Origin: Persicaria tinctoria
Lineage: Eukaryota > Streptophyta > Magnoliopsida > Caryophyllales > Polygonaceae
DNA: 64,000 bases
Assembly: GCA_037127255.1 (NCBI GenBank)
Contig: JBANSL010000002.1
Location: forward strand, 11,576,001 to 11,640,000
Reading direction: 5' to 3'
The position numbers were made by a program, and so were the translations under genes. The notes beneath the pieces were generated by a model, which saw only the letters and a program-made list of their open reading frames with translations, was not told where the DNA came from and did no database searches. Position 1 is the first letter of the stretch. Every line of letters starts with the position of its first letter. This document shows positions 35,801 through 46,225 of the stretch, one piece after another.

Positions 35801-38335
35801 TTATGTGTCGCTAGTATAATGTAGGACATGTGTTTTCTAAATGTATATCGTCGTATGATTACGTACCATGTTTGACCTATTATATGACCAGTGTGTTCGG
35901 ATGAGATAGTTACTAGGTTGCTCCTATGTGTTCTCGTATGACGCTTAATCTGGTTGTTATATTACACCTCGCCAGGCCATATTTGACCTCACCTATTGAT
36001 GCGTACACCATGCTTGTGCATTCGTTCATATACACCATACTCGTCATCGTCGTTAAATCCCACATGACCTCGAATCCTGCATGATCATTCTTGATTCCGC
36101 ATAACTTGTTTAAGTTGCTAGGGATATCTGCTTTCATGGAATAATAGACTACTATATTGTCTCGCATGCATCAGTATAGGAATCGATCGTGTCGTTGGAA
36201 ATTAATACGAATGTTGCTCCCCCGATATAGTTACATGTTAGCGTGGATTAGTGTGATTGACATGCTCCGTGATGAATTCGTGTTTGCTTGTCGCGATTAT
36301 AACTTAATAGACTTCCATAAGGGCATCGTTGCTATTCTCAGGTCGGAGTTTCGTCTCTAGTTGTCATCTTTAGGATTGGTCTGTGTTTGTTCCGAAAGGA
36401 ACATTGGGTTGTCCGCTCTTGTCCCTCCCCTATCTTCGCTAACTTGAACTCCTACGCGACACGTTGGACGAGCGACCGCATGAAAGAGGAAATGGGAAGT
36501 CCGATAGCGATAGAGCAACGCCGCGAAGGCGTGGGCCCATAACCCACGGGCCTCAGGATCAATGATTTTAGCAAGACAAGCACGTTTTGAGGATGACGAT
36601 TACTGAGTACGATATGACTTGCAAGCAGGAGTGTCCTCCGTTCGAACTCTTAATCCTCTCTGAATTAATTGATGATGGTATTGCATTGATATGGCGATGG
36701 AATTTGTGTGTTGATGTGCTGACCTAGTAATGAATCTTGCATGATCATTCATTGTCTATGATGATATGATTCGATGTCTTATAGTTTTCATGTACCATGA
36801 TGCTTCGATGTTTTGCTACCCTATATTGCTAAGCATGATCTGAACTCTTGTGCCTATAAAAGTATGAACTGTGAATGCTGACGAACCTGAATTGTTTTCT
36901 AATAAGGTTATGATGAAAGTTGCTAGCTTGAATTGACTATGTTCCTATATGATATTTTGCAATAATTTTGGGCATAATAGCAAATTGAGACTTGTTGACG
37001 TACTAATGTTAATTTGGGAATTTTCTTGCTTACATGACTTGTAAATATGTACTGACATGATGTTAGATAGCGACCATGAGGAACTTGGTATGGAACAATA
37101 CTACATGTTGATATGCAATATTGAAATCTAGTGAAAGTGACAAATGCTATCATGATATATTGATGATTTGCTAACTTGTTATGTTGTTGTGGAAACATGT
37201 TAGAATGTGTTGCGACATGATATATGAGATAATGATGTGTTATTATATGAAAGCAGGATGATGTATTATATAGTTAAACATGATTATTGATACGTCAAAT
37301 GATGAACATGACTCAATGGTGCCTGGTTACTTAATGATCATCATTCGATATTGTGATTAGTTGAGGTGATGTCTTTGATAGCATGTTGACATGTTGGTGA
37401 TTTATATACTACTTGATCTTCCTTTTCTGAATCCTAATAGCATGATCTTGATGTGTTGATATGTTGACATGGTAAATCTGCTATGACGGGTTCTACTTGT
37501 AGTGCGATGTTATGCGATTGTGAGAGTTGATGTGTATTGACATACTAACCCCGTGACACCTAGCCCATTGATCTATTGACATGTGTGCTTGCATGATAAG
37601 TTATGAGAATTCGATCACGGACTTGTGATGCCTTCAGTATGATGTAGATATGCCTTATGTCTCGTGGTATGATGTTGAGATTTTGTTATTGCTTTTGGCA
37701 TGTTTTGAAGGGATGGTATGATTTATGTTATGGGTAAAAATGTTATGTGGTTGAGATTATCATGATTGATGTTGAGATTTGCCACATGAGAGGTGGCTAA
37801 TGATGTTATGAGTTGATGAGTTGGTTTACTTTTGTTCATGCTGAGTTGAGAACGATGATTGATTTGATTCGGAAACTAGGAAGAGAATATGAGATTAGTC
37901 TTTAGAGGTGGATGATTCCACCTCTCGTGATGTGAAATTGCTTGACTAACGTCGAATTTGAAGATTTTGAACGAATTTGAAAAATACTAACTTGGATTTT
38001 AAAAGAATAAATCCTATCAAGAATTTTAACGATTTCGAGGTCAATCTTTCCATTTGCAAAACTCTTTTGAATCATTCGGGACTGGATTTACATTATGGCG
38101 CCTCACGAAGTGGATAATAATATTTGAGTTATGATATGGCCAAAGAGTCGGAGTAAGGATGTGGTAGGGGCCCATATTACATTCTTACTACGGTCTATTT
38201 GGGGATATTATGATCACGACAACGGTACTGTGAGTACCTCATAGGGGCACTTATGAGGTGTTTACGGGATCAATGACATGATCCTTGGACTCATCGCTTT
38301 AAAACTTCATCCCCTGTTTTAAAATGATTTTAGTC

Positions 38336-38368
38336 TCGGGGACGAGACTTGTTTTTAGAGGTGGATGA
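38336..38368 (+). promoter_or_regulatory. Purine-rich region before the 3' LTR (putative polypurine tract)
   Basis: The phrase CGGGGACGAGACTTG, then TTTTTAGAGGTGGATGA, ends directly at the 3' LTR. Similar GGGACGAGA..GGGG(T)GGA phrases stand before 3' LTRs of plant Ty3/gypsy elements, which supports the gypsy assignment. Confidence 0.7.
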
Positions 38369-41238
38369 TGTAAAGGCTCGGATTTTTAAATCCTAATTTT
38401 TGCGGAAAAAAAAAAAAATAAAGAGAGAATTAAAAATGAAATTAAATCGGAATATAAAATTTGGCAAATAATTTCCGTCCTTTCACCTCAAAAACTCAAA
38501 ATAATTATCGGATGGCAATATCCGTCGACTTTAAAAAAATCTAATCGATCGAGAGAGCGAGAGTCGGAAAAACTAACGTTTGAGGACTAATTGCGGGATT
38601 CAAAATTTGCGTATTTGGAATTTATTTCCGGGTATTGTTTTAACCAATTTCACACCCTAACCTCACCCACTCCCTCCTACCTTACCCTGCAACCCGAACC
38701 CATCCCCTGCCTACTTCACCCCGTCACTTTCACTTGGTCACCATCACTGTCGTCATCGTTCTTCACCATCACCTTAACTGATTCCCTCCCTCACTCTCCC
38801 GCTCCCATCGGTTCACCAACCCCGCTCCATTTTCATTCATCGTCACCCTCACTCACAAGCATCATCGCCATCACCGTCTCTTGCTCACCATCTCCATCAC
38901 TTCTTCACTCATCACCTTAATCGCCCTCCATCGATCACCATCGGCGCCAGCAGAAGCACCTCATCATCGCGAAGCCGAAGTCCGACGAAGCTAGCGATCC
39001 GTTGAGAGCTCACAGCACCACCACCGAAGCTCTTCCTCCCATGTTCGATCGCGAGCCATGTTCCGGTAAGCGATTCTATTCCGTCTTCGATCGAAGCCAC
39101 TCCCGGACTTCACCATCACGCTCATCCATGTCCCACGCAGGTCCGACGATCCATCGGGAGCCTCCGACGACGCTCAGAACTCCGATCGAGAGCTCCGAAG
39201 TCGCGAAATTTCTCGGTGAGCTCTCTAGCCTTCTTTTCTCTCTCATTCGATGTCTTGAATTGTTTCGATGTTTGGGCTAATTGGGGGTGAGCGAGAGCTG
39301 AGTGTGGGGAGTCGAGCGAGCTCGAGAGCTCCGACAGCTCGAGGGCGTAGGCGAGAGCGTGAGCGAGCAGCAACTGTGCGTGAGCGAGCGGCCTGAGGAG
39401 AGGCAAACGCGGGCATGAGAGCGCCGCGAGGGCGTGAGCGGGTGCGAGAGTGTTGGCTGCGAGCGTGAGCCGGTCCGGCGAGCGGGGAGGCAGGAGAATC
39501 TCGAGGGCGGGATCCGGGATGGATGAACGGCGTCGATCGGCGTGGTTCAGGCGAGGGCAGCTCATTTCGAAATTGGAGGAAGAAGATGGATCAAGCGGGG
39601 CCCCTGCCCAGTCAGCATACGTGGCCCCACTCCTTCGTTTCATTATTTTGTTTAACCGGTTGAGATTTATGCGGGTTCGGTTCGGTTTGGGTTAAAAGCG
39701 TTGGTTCGGTTTGGGTTTATTTGTTATTTATTTATTTATTAGATTTATTAATTAATAGTTTAACCGATTTCCGATAATTGATTATTTAGAAATCGATTTG
39801 TGTGTCGGTATTTAAAAGGGGTCGGTTTTAAAGTATATAAATTGAATTATTTAGTAACGGTTGAAAATTATTTAAGTCCCTAGAAGAATGATTTTAAATT
39901 AAAGTAAAGTATGTCGGGATTATTTAAATGGATTTTTGGAAGTATTTTTAAAGATTAAATATTTTATGAATTAGAAATGGCTAAATATAATTTTGAAGTA
40001 ATTGTTTTAAATAACAACTTGACTAGCTAGTGAGATTATATGGATTGCAGTATGATTGAGCGAGTAATGGAAATGACAATGGAATAAGATGATATAAGAT
40101 GTTGCCATAAGTTGAGATAAAGAATGTTGATGATGCTATGATTAATGGATTGGTGGGCATGTTATGTAGTGGTAAATGGATCCCGTTTTGTGCAGTTTAC
40201 TTATGCATATTTATTAATAATTGCTAGGTGATCTGTAACTTGCTTGCTTATACCTTGCTGCTTTTCGTCTTGCTGATCTGCTACTCCAGGTAAGTTCTTT
40301 GAACTTACTCATGATGGGCGCTCTATGCACTGGGTGTTATATAGTAGGCTAGTGTCCATGCACCATACGACTTAGAATCATGCTTAGGAGCTAAAATGAA
40401 AATCATATGATTGCTATATGTCCTTGCAAGAGAACGGCCGTTATCTGTGATAGTCCTAGAGTCTTTGCTAGGGTCATAGGGTAGCCCAGCCTCATCGGGT
40501 ACCCTGGGTCAATCGAGTCTATATGAGCATGATATGATAGCCCAACACCATCGGGCAAGCGATGATATGATATGATATGATATGATGATGCCGTGGGTTG
40601 TGCACCACCACGAGGAATTTGCTATGCTATAGCACCGAACTGGCCAGTGTCCGCCCTATCGGAAGGGGGGTGGAGGTACGAGAGGGACATGCCACTTGGC
40701 ATTCTGTGTGGATCCATTTATCGCTTTCTGCATTATATTAAACTGTCAATATATATACGTGATTTAATTTACGCATGGCATTACGCATTTCATCTTAAGA
40801 GTAGGATGCTTATTATATGCCTCTCAGAGTGTGTTTACATACGCGCATGAGTGACCTGATGATTGACCCAGATCCCCCTCATTTTTTTTAGATTCAGGTA
40901 ATCACTAGCCGTTATCGTTGCTTATGTGGATGCTTGGCGGGTTCAGACTTTTGGCGTTAGATCGAGAGGTTGAGAGACCACCACACTTCCTCTCTTTTAA
41001 TACTCCCTTTCGGATGGTATTTAAACTCAACCCTATTTTTGCTTTCGCTCGATTTCACGATTAGACTAAGGCAGGTATTTGATCTCCAATGGATCCGCGA
41101 TCTTTAAGGGTTCGAAATCCCTTCTTTTAGTACAAATATTTTGTTTTAAAACTCAACCCGTACCTGAATTGCAAGATCCGAACAAGGGGTTTTATCCCTT
41201 GAAACGTAACCCGGAAATCATAATTCCGGGCCGTTACA
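38369..41238 (+). repeat. 3' LTR (2,870 bp)
   Basis: Matches the 5' LTR throughout what I compared, with 13 instead of 14 As in the run near its start. It ends GCCGTTACA followed by CAAGG. Confidence 0.95.
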
Positions 41239-42094
41239 CAAGGAACTTGTTCTAACCTTTACTTCTTTCTAACATGACAAGTTTATTACATATGTATGTG
41301 TTCTGTGCTTAATTTGTTTAATTGTTTTGCTACGCAGTTCTTTGTTTTTTCGCCTTTCTTCAAAGGATTTGGATGAATTTGCGAAAAAATAAGTGCAATC
41401 TAGATGAGTTTCAAGGCTTTATTGGGACAATTTTTTTTATACCCGCACTCTACAATATTTATCAGAGTCTAATATGCCAATAAACGGACAAGCCTAAGGT
41501 ATAAGAGAGGGATGCCCTAAGGAACGCAGTATCATATGAACAACAAGCCACTGAAGCGATTAGTTGACAAGTCTAAGGTAGAAAGATATGGATGCCCTAA
41601 AGCTTCACCAGGAAGAGGGGACTTAAACTCAAATTCGACTAAATTACCGCAATATAGAACTCACCCGCGTTGTTAACCCAAATTGAAGCGATTTTCTGAA
41701 TGATTGAACTTGGAACAAGCCAATGAAGTTGTTGAACAACCAGCGTAGAGTGTACAAACCAGAAGCGCACTCCTCGGATGTTGAAGAACTTGGGAACCCT
41801 AGTCGCTCCTTTCCAAGTGAAATTCAAACATGGGTAGTGACCGATTCGGAGAGAGGAACCTTGACAAACGCTTTAATCTACTGAAATTATAGAGCAGCAG
41901 TAACCTAATTCAAAGAAACCTTCGATCGAATTGGAGGAAGTTGGATAATCTAGGGTATATGATTGTAATCGTGTCCCAATTTCTGAGTTTAATTTTACCA
42001 AAAAAAATAAATTATAATTTTTTTAATTAAAATTTCCAATTTAAACATTCCCGCGAAACGAAATGAATTCAATCAAAATCTTCCAAATTTACCG

Positions 42095-42405
42095 CGATAA
42101 TATTTACCACACGGTTCTCATGAGTTGTGTAGTAATTTTGTCAATCTTCCGAATTACTACAATATCGTGATAAAATACTACGGTTATCTTACTACGGTTA
42201 TCTTGACACCCATGGTAAATTGAAATATTTTTACCACGGTTAGAGTATGAACCATGGTAGTTTTGTATATAATGCATGATTACTACGGTTATGTTGTATT
42301 TTGTGGTAAATATGGGCACAAATTTACTACGGTTTTGATAGGAACCGTAGTAATTTCGCTACCCTAGCAACTTTACTACGCTAAGGCACGGAACCGTGGT
42401 AAATT
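42095..42405. repeat. Right array of ACCGTGGTAA/TTACCACGG motifs
   Basis: About a dozen copies such as TTTACCACGG, TACTACGGTTA and ACCGTGGTAAA in mixed orientation. It is the counterpart of the array at 26,035-26,370 and marks the right end of the CACTA-like element. Confidence 0.75.
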
Positions 42406-42410
42406 CACCG

Positions 42411-43144
42411 TCGCCAAAGTCTACTTTTCTACTTATGTTATTCGCACGGTCAAAATTTTGCAGAATGCACGGTGTCGATGCCAATTCCCGAAGTTGGCGA
42501 GGTGGATGGCGACATGGGCTCACTGCCGTTGCCGACTCCCCAGGTTGGTATAGGATTGAGTTGTAATGGAGGCTACGGACGAGGAAGAAAGGAGAAGTAG
42601 TGGGCTCAGAAAAGATTTTTCAATATATATTTTACCAACGGGCCGAGCCCAATACAAACACAGAATCAGTGGGCTCAGAAAAGACCCAAATAATACCACA
42701 TAACATATTATTTTATAGCCCATGAAATTCCATATCAGCCACAAAACCGAAGCCGATAGAAATTGCCCAGGATGTCGACCTTGGATGTCGGCACCTGCAT
42801 CCTCTCTACCGACATAGGAAGTCGGCATCGGCATAAAACTTACCGATCCAGGAATTCGGCAAAGACACCGTACGAATGACGAGAAGGAACCGTGCGGTTA
42901 ACACAAAGGTAGAGAAAACACAAAGGTAGAGAAACAATCAAGGGACCTCAATTTGAAGGATAGTATCTAAAATTGCTTTGCGGAAGTTGCAAGATTTGAA
43001 GTACGTACGGTTATTCAAATCTTCAATTTCGGTTGCCTTTCTTCTCCTCTCAGTTACCGTACCGGATAAGCATGCTATATTTAACTACAACACAAGCAAA
43101 CTAGATTCCACGTATATATATACACAAGTATATATCTATATATC
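42411..43144. other. Intergenic sequence, no gene supported
   Basis: Contains GC-richer words with GCCGAC/GTCGGC palindromes (42,470-42,880), possibly a decayed element. The only frame near 100 codons (minus strand, 42,520-42,834) shows no known domain. Confidence 0.5.
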
Positions 43145-43625
43145 TTTTTTTTTTTGGGTCAAAAGGAGAGACGAGGCTCTCCACGCATCTAGTCGCACTT
43201 TTATTAAATAAGAAAAAGGCTAAGTAGTCAGCATACAGGGATAGCCCGATCCCTTACATCATCATGCAAAAAGCTATAAGTACCCTCAGGCGGGTCAAAC
43301 AATAGAGATAAACCAATGTTATAGTCAAAAGCTAAACTAGCCAAGTGGTCCGCTACTCGATTCGCTTCACGAAACACATGTCGAAACTGGATAGTCCAAT
43401 ACTCCAATCTCTACGTAAAAAGCCATGACATTTTGTAACCAGGCTAGCCAGCGGGTGACACCGTGACAACTCTTTACCTAACATAGACGCTACGAGTTGT
43501 GAATCCGTTTTCAGAATCACATGTTTGTAACCTCTATCCCACGCAATATTCAGCCATTGTAACACTCCCCAAAGCTCCGCTTTCGGGACTGTACAACAGT
43601 TCATTACAAACCCACGGTCCCACAA
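43145..43625 (-). pseudogene. 5'-truncated LINE remnant with RNase H domain
   Basis: The minus strand encodes the C-terminal part of an RNase H domain: KAELWGVLQWLNIAWDRGY and ILKTDSQLVASMLG, then a less conserved tail. The motif order (KAEL.G, the DS of LKTDSQ) is that of plant LINE RNase H. A run of T at 43,145-43,155 on the plus strand is the poly(A) tail in minus orientation. The reading frame is open from 43,625 to 43,353, and upstream enzymatic domains are missing, as expected for incomplete reverse transcription. Confidence 0.85.
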
Positions 43626-44295
43626 GCAAAAGCAAACTAGATTCCACCTTTTATAGTGTGAACTAGACCTTTTACTATACTATATATAACACAAGTAAAC
43701 TAGATTCCACCAAATTGTGACTAATTAATCTGATTATTTATACATAACATAATATATAATTATTCATTTAATATAGTCTTTTATTATTATTATTAAATAA
43801 GAATTCGATATTATATATACCTGAATCTCAATGACCTACAAGTAGACTACGGACGAAGCTAATTAAGCATCATCAAGCAATAACACCACTTCATTAATTT
43901 GATATAGTCGTTATAATAGTCTTTTTATATGAAAATTATTCATATTTTGCTACATGATTATTCGTATGAGTTATGTACGAAACTTCGGATAATCATATTG
44001 TTACAGACGAATAATTTTTCTCTTAAAAATTTCATTCAAATCCGGCCCACACGTCAATCTTTTTAATCCAACACTTTTATATTTATTCACATATTACAAC
44101 ACCATATATATATATAAGTGTTGTTCACAAAAGATCTATAAATATGTATATAAACTAGAACACAAGCAAACTATAGATTCCATATATACTTACTTTATAT
44201 TGTCTATATACACACTTGCTAGCTATAGCTAGGTTTAAATCGATGAACTAATTTCATTACTCTCTCAAATTAAAGTGAGAACCAATAATACATCG
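43626..44295. other. Upstream region of the membrane-protein gene with short dispersed repeats
   Basis: The phrase GCAAACTAGATTCCA (or close) occurs at about 43,093, 43,630, 43,690 and 44,167. TA-rich stretches near 44,106 and 44,200 could include a TATA box (TTTATATTG, TATATACACAC) about 80-100 bp before the start codon, but I cannot fix a transcription start. Confidence 0.45.
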
Positions 44296-45480
44296 ATGGA
44301 TCCCATGCCCGGGGATTCAAATATGCAAGGCAATCCCTTGGCAGCTGATCCAAATGATGATCATCATCATCATGGTGAGGATAGGGGAGATATTGAGGAA
44401 AATATTCCCCTTAGTGATTCTCATCATGGATCATCTCCATCAACTTCATCATCCAGTAACTCAATGGATTCAATCCCGAATGATGATGACACCTCTTTTG
44501 CTGCCAACAACCCCTCTATCACCACCTCCATGTGTGGAACTGCTTGTTTTGCAGTAGCAATGATCATTATGATCATCTTGTTTCCTTTTGTCCTCATCGC
44601 TTCAACCTGCATGCTTCTGTATTTTTCCCTTTTCGGTGAGTCCATTTCCAAGATGCCGTTATCCAAATTAAGCGTGTACCACAAAATGGAGGGCTTTATG
44701 TCCAAAAAGGAACTAAAACCCATCATAGCTGGTCGGCTGGCCGGCCGGCTGGGGTGCATCAGTGCATTGTGGCTGCTTCTTAACCTGTGCATTCCCAGAT
44801 TGCGAAGGGCGTTGCTCTTCGGATCCCTTCTTTGGAAGTGGTCACTGCTTCCTATCCTTTTCTTCTTCGGATTTATCATCGCCTTCGCTACTGTGCTCTA
44901 CTTTGGGTTCCCTTTTGATACCTACAAAGTTGGCAAACTTAACATATACAGCCCCTCTTATTACACAGTTGGGTTGACGCCCAGCGTTTCGTGGGTCCTA
45001 TATTTAGCAGGCCTTTTACTGGCATGGAAGCTCTACTTCGGCACAGGGGAAGGACTTGGTCCTTCGCCCTTGGTCGACAAGCATATCGTGTGGGCTCTAG
45101 TATCGTTGTTGTTAGGCTCCATCTTGTGGGTTCTCAAGAATCTAGTGCTACTGAATTGGAAGGAGAAAGCAATCTTGAAACGATTCGAGGAGAGGATTCT
45201 AATGGCGGGCTTCAACCTCTTCTTTCTTTCCAAGATCATTGCGGGTGATCTCTCCTGGGAGTTCCTGCTGCCTTGGAGGGCACCTCCTTACTACAACTAC
45301 AAGAATCGTGGAAATACGCCCCAAAAAATTATGTCTAACACTGAAGTACCCTTGGCGGAGATAATGGAGGTCGCTCAGGGACTCGTGGATCTCGCACGAG
45401 TTACGCTTAGAGAGAACGACGACATCTCTGATATCATCATCAAATATCAGCGCAAGATTAGAGCCAATAATAATGAGTAA
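44296..45480 (+). CDS. Multi-pass membrane protein with partial resemblance to MscS-like (MSL) channels
   Basis: Single open frame of 394 residues; ATG at 44,296 chosen because the frame upstream has only a GTG. Residues 1-75 are acidic and rich in Ser, His and Asp (cytosolic tail). Hydrophobic segments lie at about 84-112, 153-166, 180-204, 229-246 and 263-285. The stretch with LLWKW, LLLAWKLYF, SILWVLKNLVLL and KRFEERI resembles the region before the pore of plant MSL channels (MSL10 type), but the MscS pore domain is absent. Residues 330-394 are hydrophilic and unlike MSL. The stop codon overlaps a perfect splice donor (GA|GTAAGT, 45,475-45,480), so a longer spliced product is possible, though no MscS exon is seen downstream. 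It is the best-preserved host gene in the window. Confidence 0.75.
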   Translation: MDPMPGDSNMQGNPLAADPNDDHHHHGEDRGDIEENIPLSDSHHGSSPSTSSSSNSMDSIPNDDDTSFAANNPSITTSMCGTACFAVAMIIMIILFPFVLIASTCMLLYFSLFGESISKMPLSKLSVYHKMEGFMSKKELKPIIAGRLAGRLGCISALWLLLNLCIPRLRRALLFGSLLWKWSLLPILFFFGFIIAFATVLYFGFPFDTYKVGKLNIYSPSYYTVGLTPSVSWVLYLAGLLLAWKLYFGTGEGLGPSPLVDKHIVWALVSLLLGSILWVLKNLVLLNWKEKAILKRFEERILMAGFNLFFLSKIIAGDLSWEFLLPWRAPPYYNYKNRGNTPQKIMSNTEVPLAEIMEVAQGLVDLARVTLRENDDISDIIIKYQRKIRANNNE

Positions 45481-45549
45481 GTTTCCCTCCTTAATTACAT
45501 CATCAAATTAATATCAGCCCCTACAAGATTTACCCTTTTTTTTTAAATG

Positions 45550-45710
45550 TTTAGTTTAGATATCATTTGGTATCGTCAATATCGCTTGATATCTAGATAT
45601 CAAAATTAGGCTTATTTGATCGATGTACTGATTTTTTTGAGGTATCACTTAATATTGATATCACCCGATATCGATATCTTGATATCGATACCAAGCGACC
45701 CCTTATAAAT
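45550..45710. mobile_element. Possible short MITE with GATATC-rich inverted ends
   Basis: The left part has TTTGGTATCG and GCTTGATATC; the right part, reverse-complemented, has GGGGTCGCTTGGTATCGATA. The two form an imperfect inverted repeat around a short centre. No target duplication was confirmed. It could instead be a simple palindromic patch. Confidence 0.4.
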
Positions 45711-46225
45711 TTCTTTTTTCTATTTGGGGATTCTTAATCTTTACTCTTGAAACATACCAACCGTTAATTAAACAATATATATTTAAGTCGTTGCGTTGAA
45801 AATGGTTTTTTTTTCATGGTTATATTTGTAATAGGCTAAAACATGGTATATTAAGAACCCAGCTAAAAGGTGTCGAATTGTAAAAAAAAAGAAAAGAAAA
45901 GAAATAGCAACGCCCCATCTTCTTCTTCCTTTTTCCCACCCTCCAATAGTCATTGGGAATAGAAGGAACTAGTACTCTAACACACAATCCGAGTAAGGTT
46001 CTATTTTAAAATCAATTTTTTTTTTTTTTTTGCGAAACCTACCCCATTAAGCGGGGTGGTGTTTGTAAATAAAAGTGAAATATGCCTTAAAAGGCTTCTA
46101 CAACCCAGCTAAAGTCGAGAGACAAAAGCATAAAAGTATCCCAAGGAATTACGCAGACTCCCTCAACAATACTTAACAAACAACCAACAAGTATCCATCA
46201 TCAGGCTAGAGCAAGCATACATCCA

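Larger units (their letters stand above)
32874..38368 (+). other. Non-coding interior of the LARD
   Basis: 5.5 kb with no open frame above about 95 codons and no gag, protease, reverse transcriptase, RNase H or integrase motif on either strand. The sequence is rich in ATGATTG/CATGATA-type words and mildly repetitive. It probably serves as packaging RNA only. Confidence 0.85.
30003..41238 (+). mobile_element. LARD-type LTR retrotransposon, recent insertion
   Basis: Two LTRs of 2.87 kb begin TGTAAAGGCTCGG and end GCCGTTACA. The 5-bp target duplication CAAGG is exact (29,998-30,002 and 41,239-41,243). A primer binding site and a purine-rich tract are present, but the 5.5-kb interior has no gag or pol frame. 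That combination (long LTRs, conserved replication signals, non-coding interior) defines large retrotransposon derivatives, which depend on enzymes of a related autonomous, probably Ty3/gypsy, element. In the stretches I compared, the LTRs differ only in one A of a homopolymer. It is inserted in the CACTA-like element upstream of the protease gene. Confidence 0.93.
26035..42410. mobile_element. CACTA-like element split by an LTR retrotransposon; ends not resolved
   Basis: Two dense arrays of ACCGTGGTAAA-type motifs bracket the region: 26,035-26,370 and 42,095-42,405, with copies in both orientations inside each array. Between them is a five-exon gene for an Ulp1-like protease of the kind carried by plant CACTA (En/Spm) transposons. 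Subterminal motif arrays are also typical of CACTA elements. The classical CACTAC terminus is not visible, so exact ends are uncertain. The element is interrupted at 30,003-41,243; without the insert it is about 5.1 kb, non-autonomous, and has no TNPD transposase. Confidence 0.65.

Noticed and set aside
35913..36360. Short frames in the LARD interior as possible gag or pol remains
   Set aside because: No zinc knuckle, protease DSG, reverse transcriptase YVDD or integrase motif in any frame I examined across 32,874-38,368.
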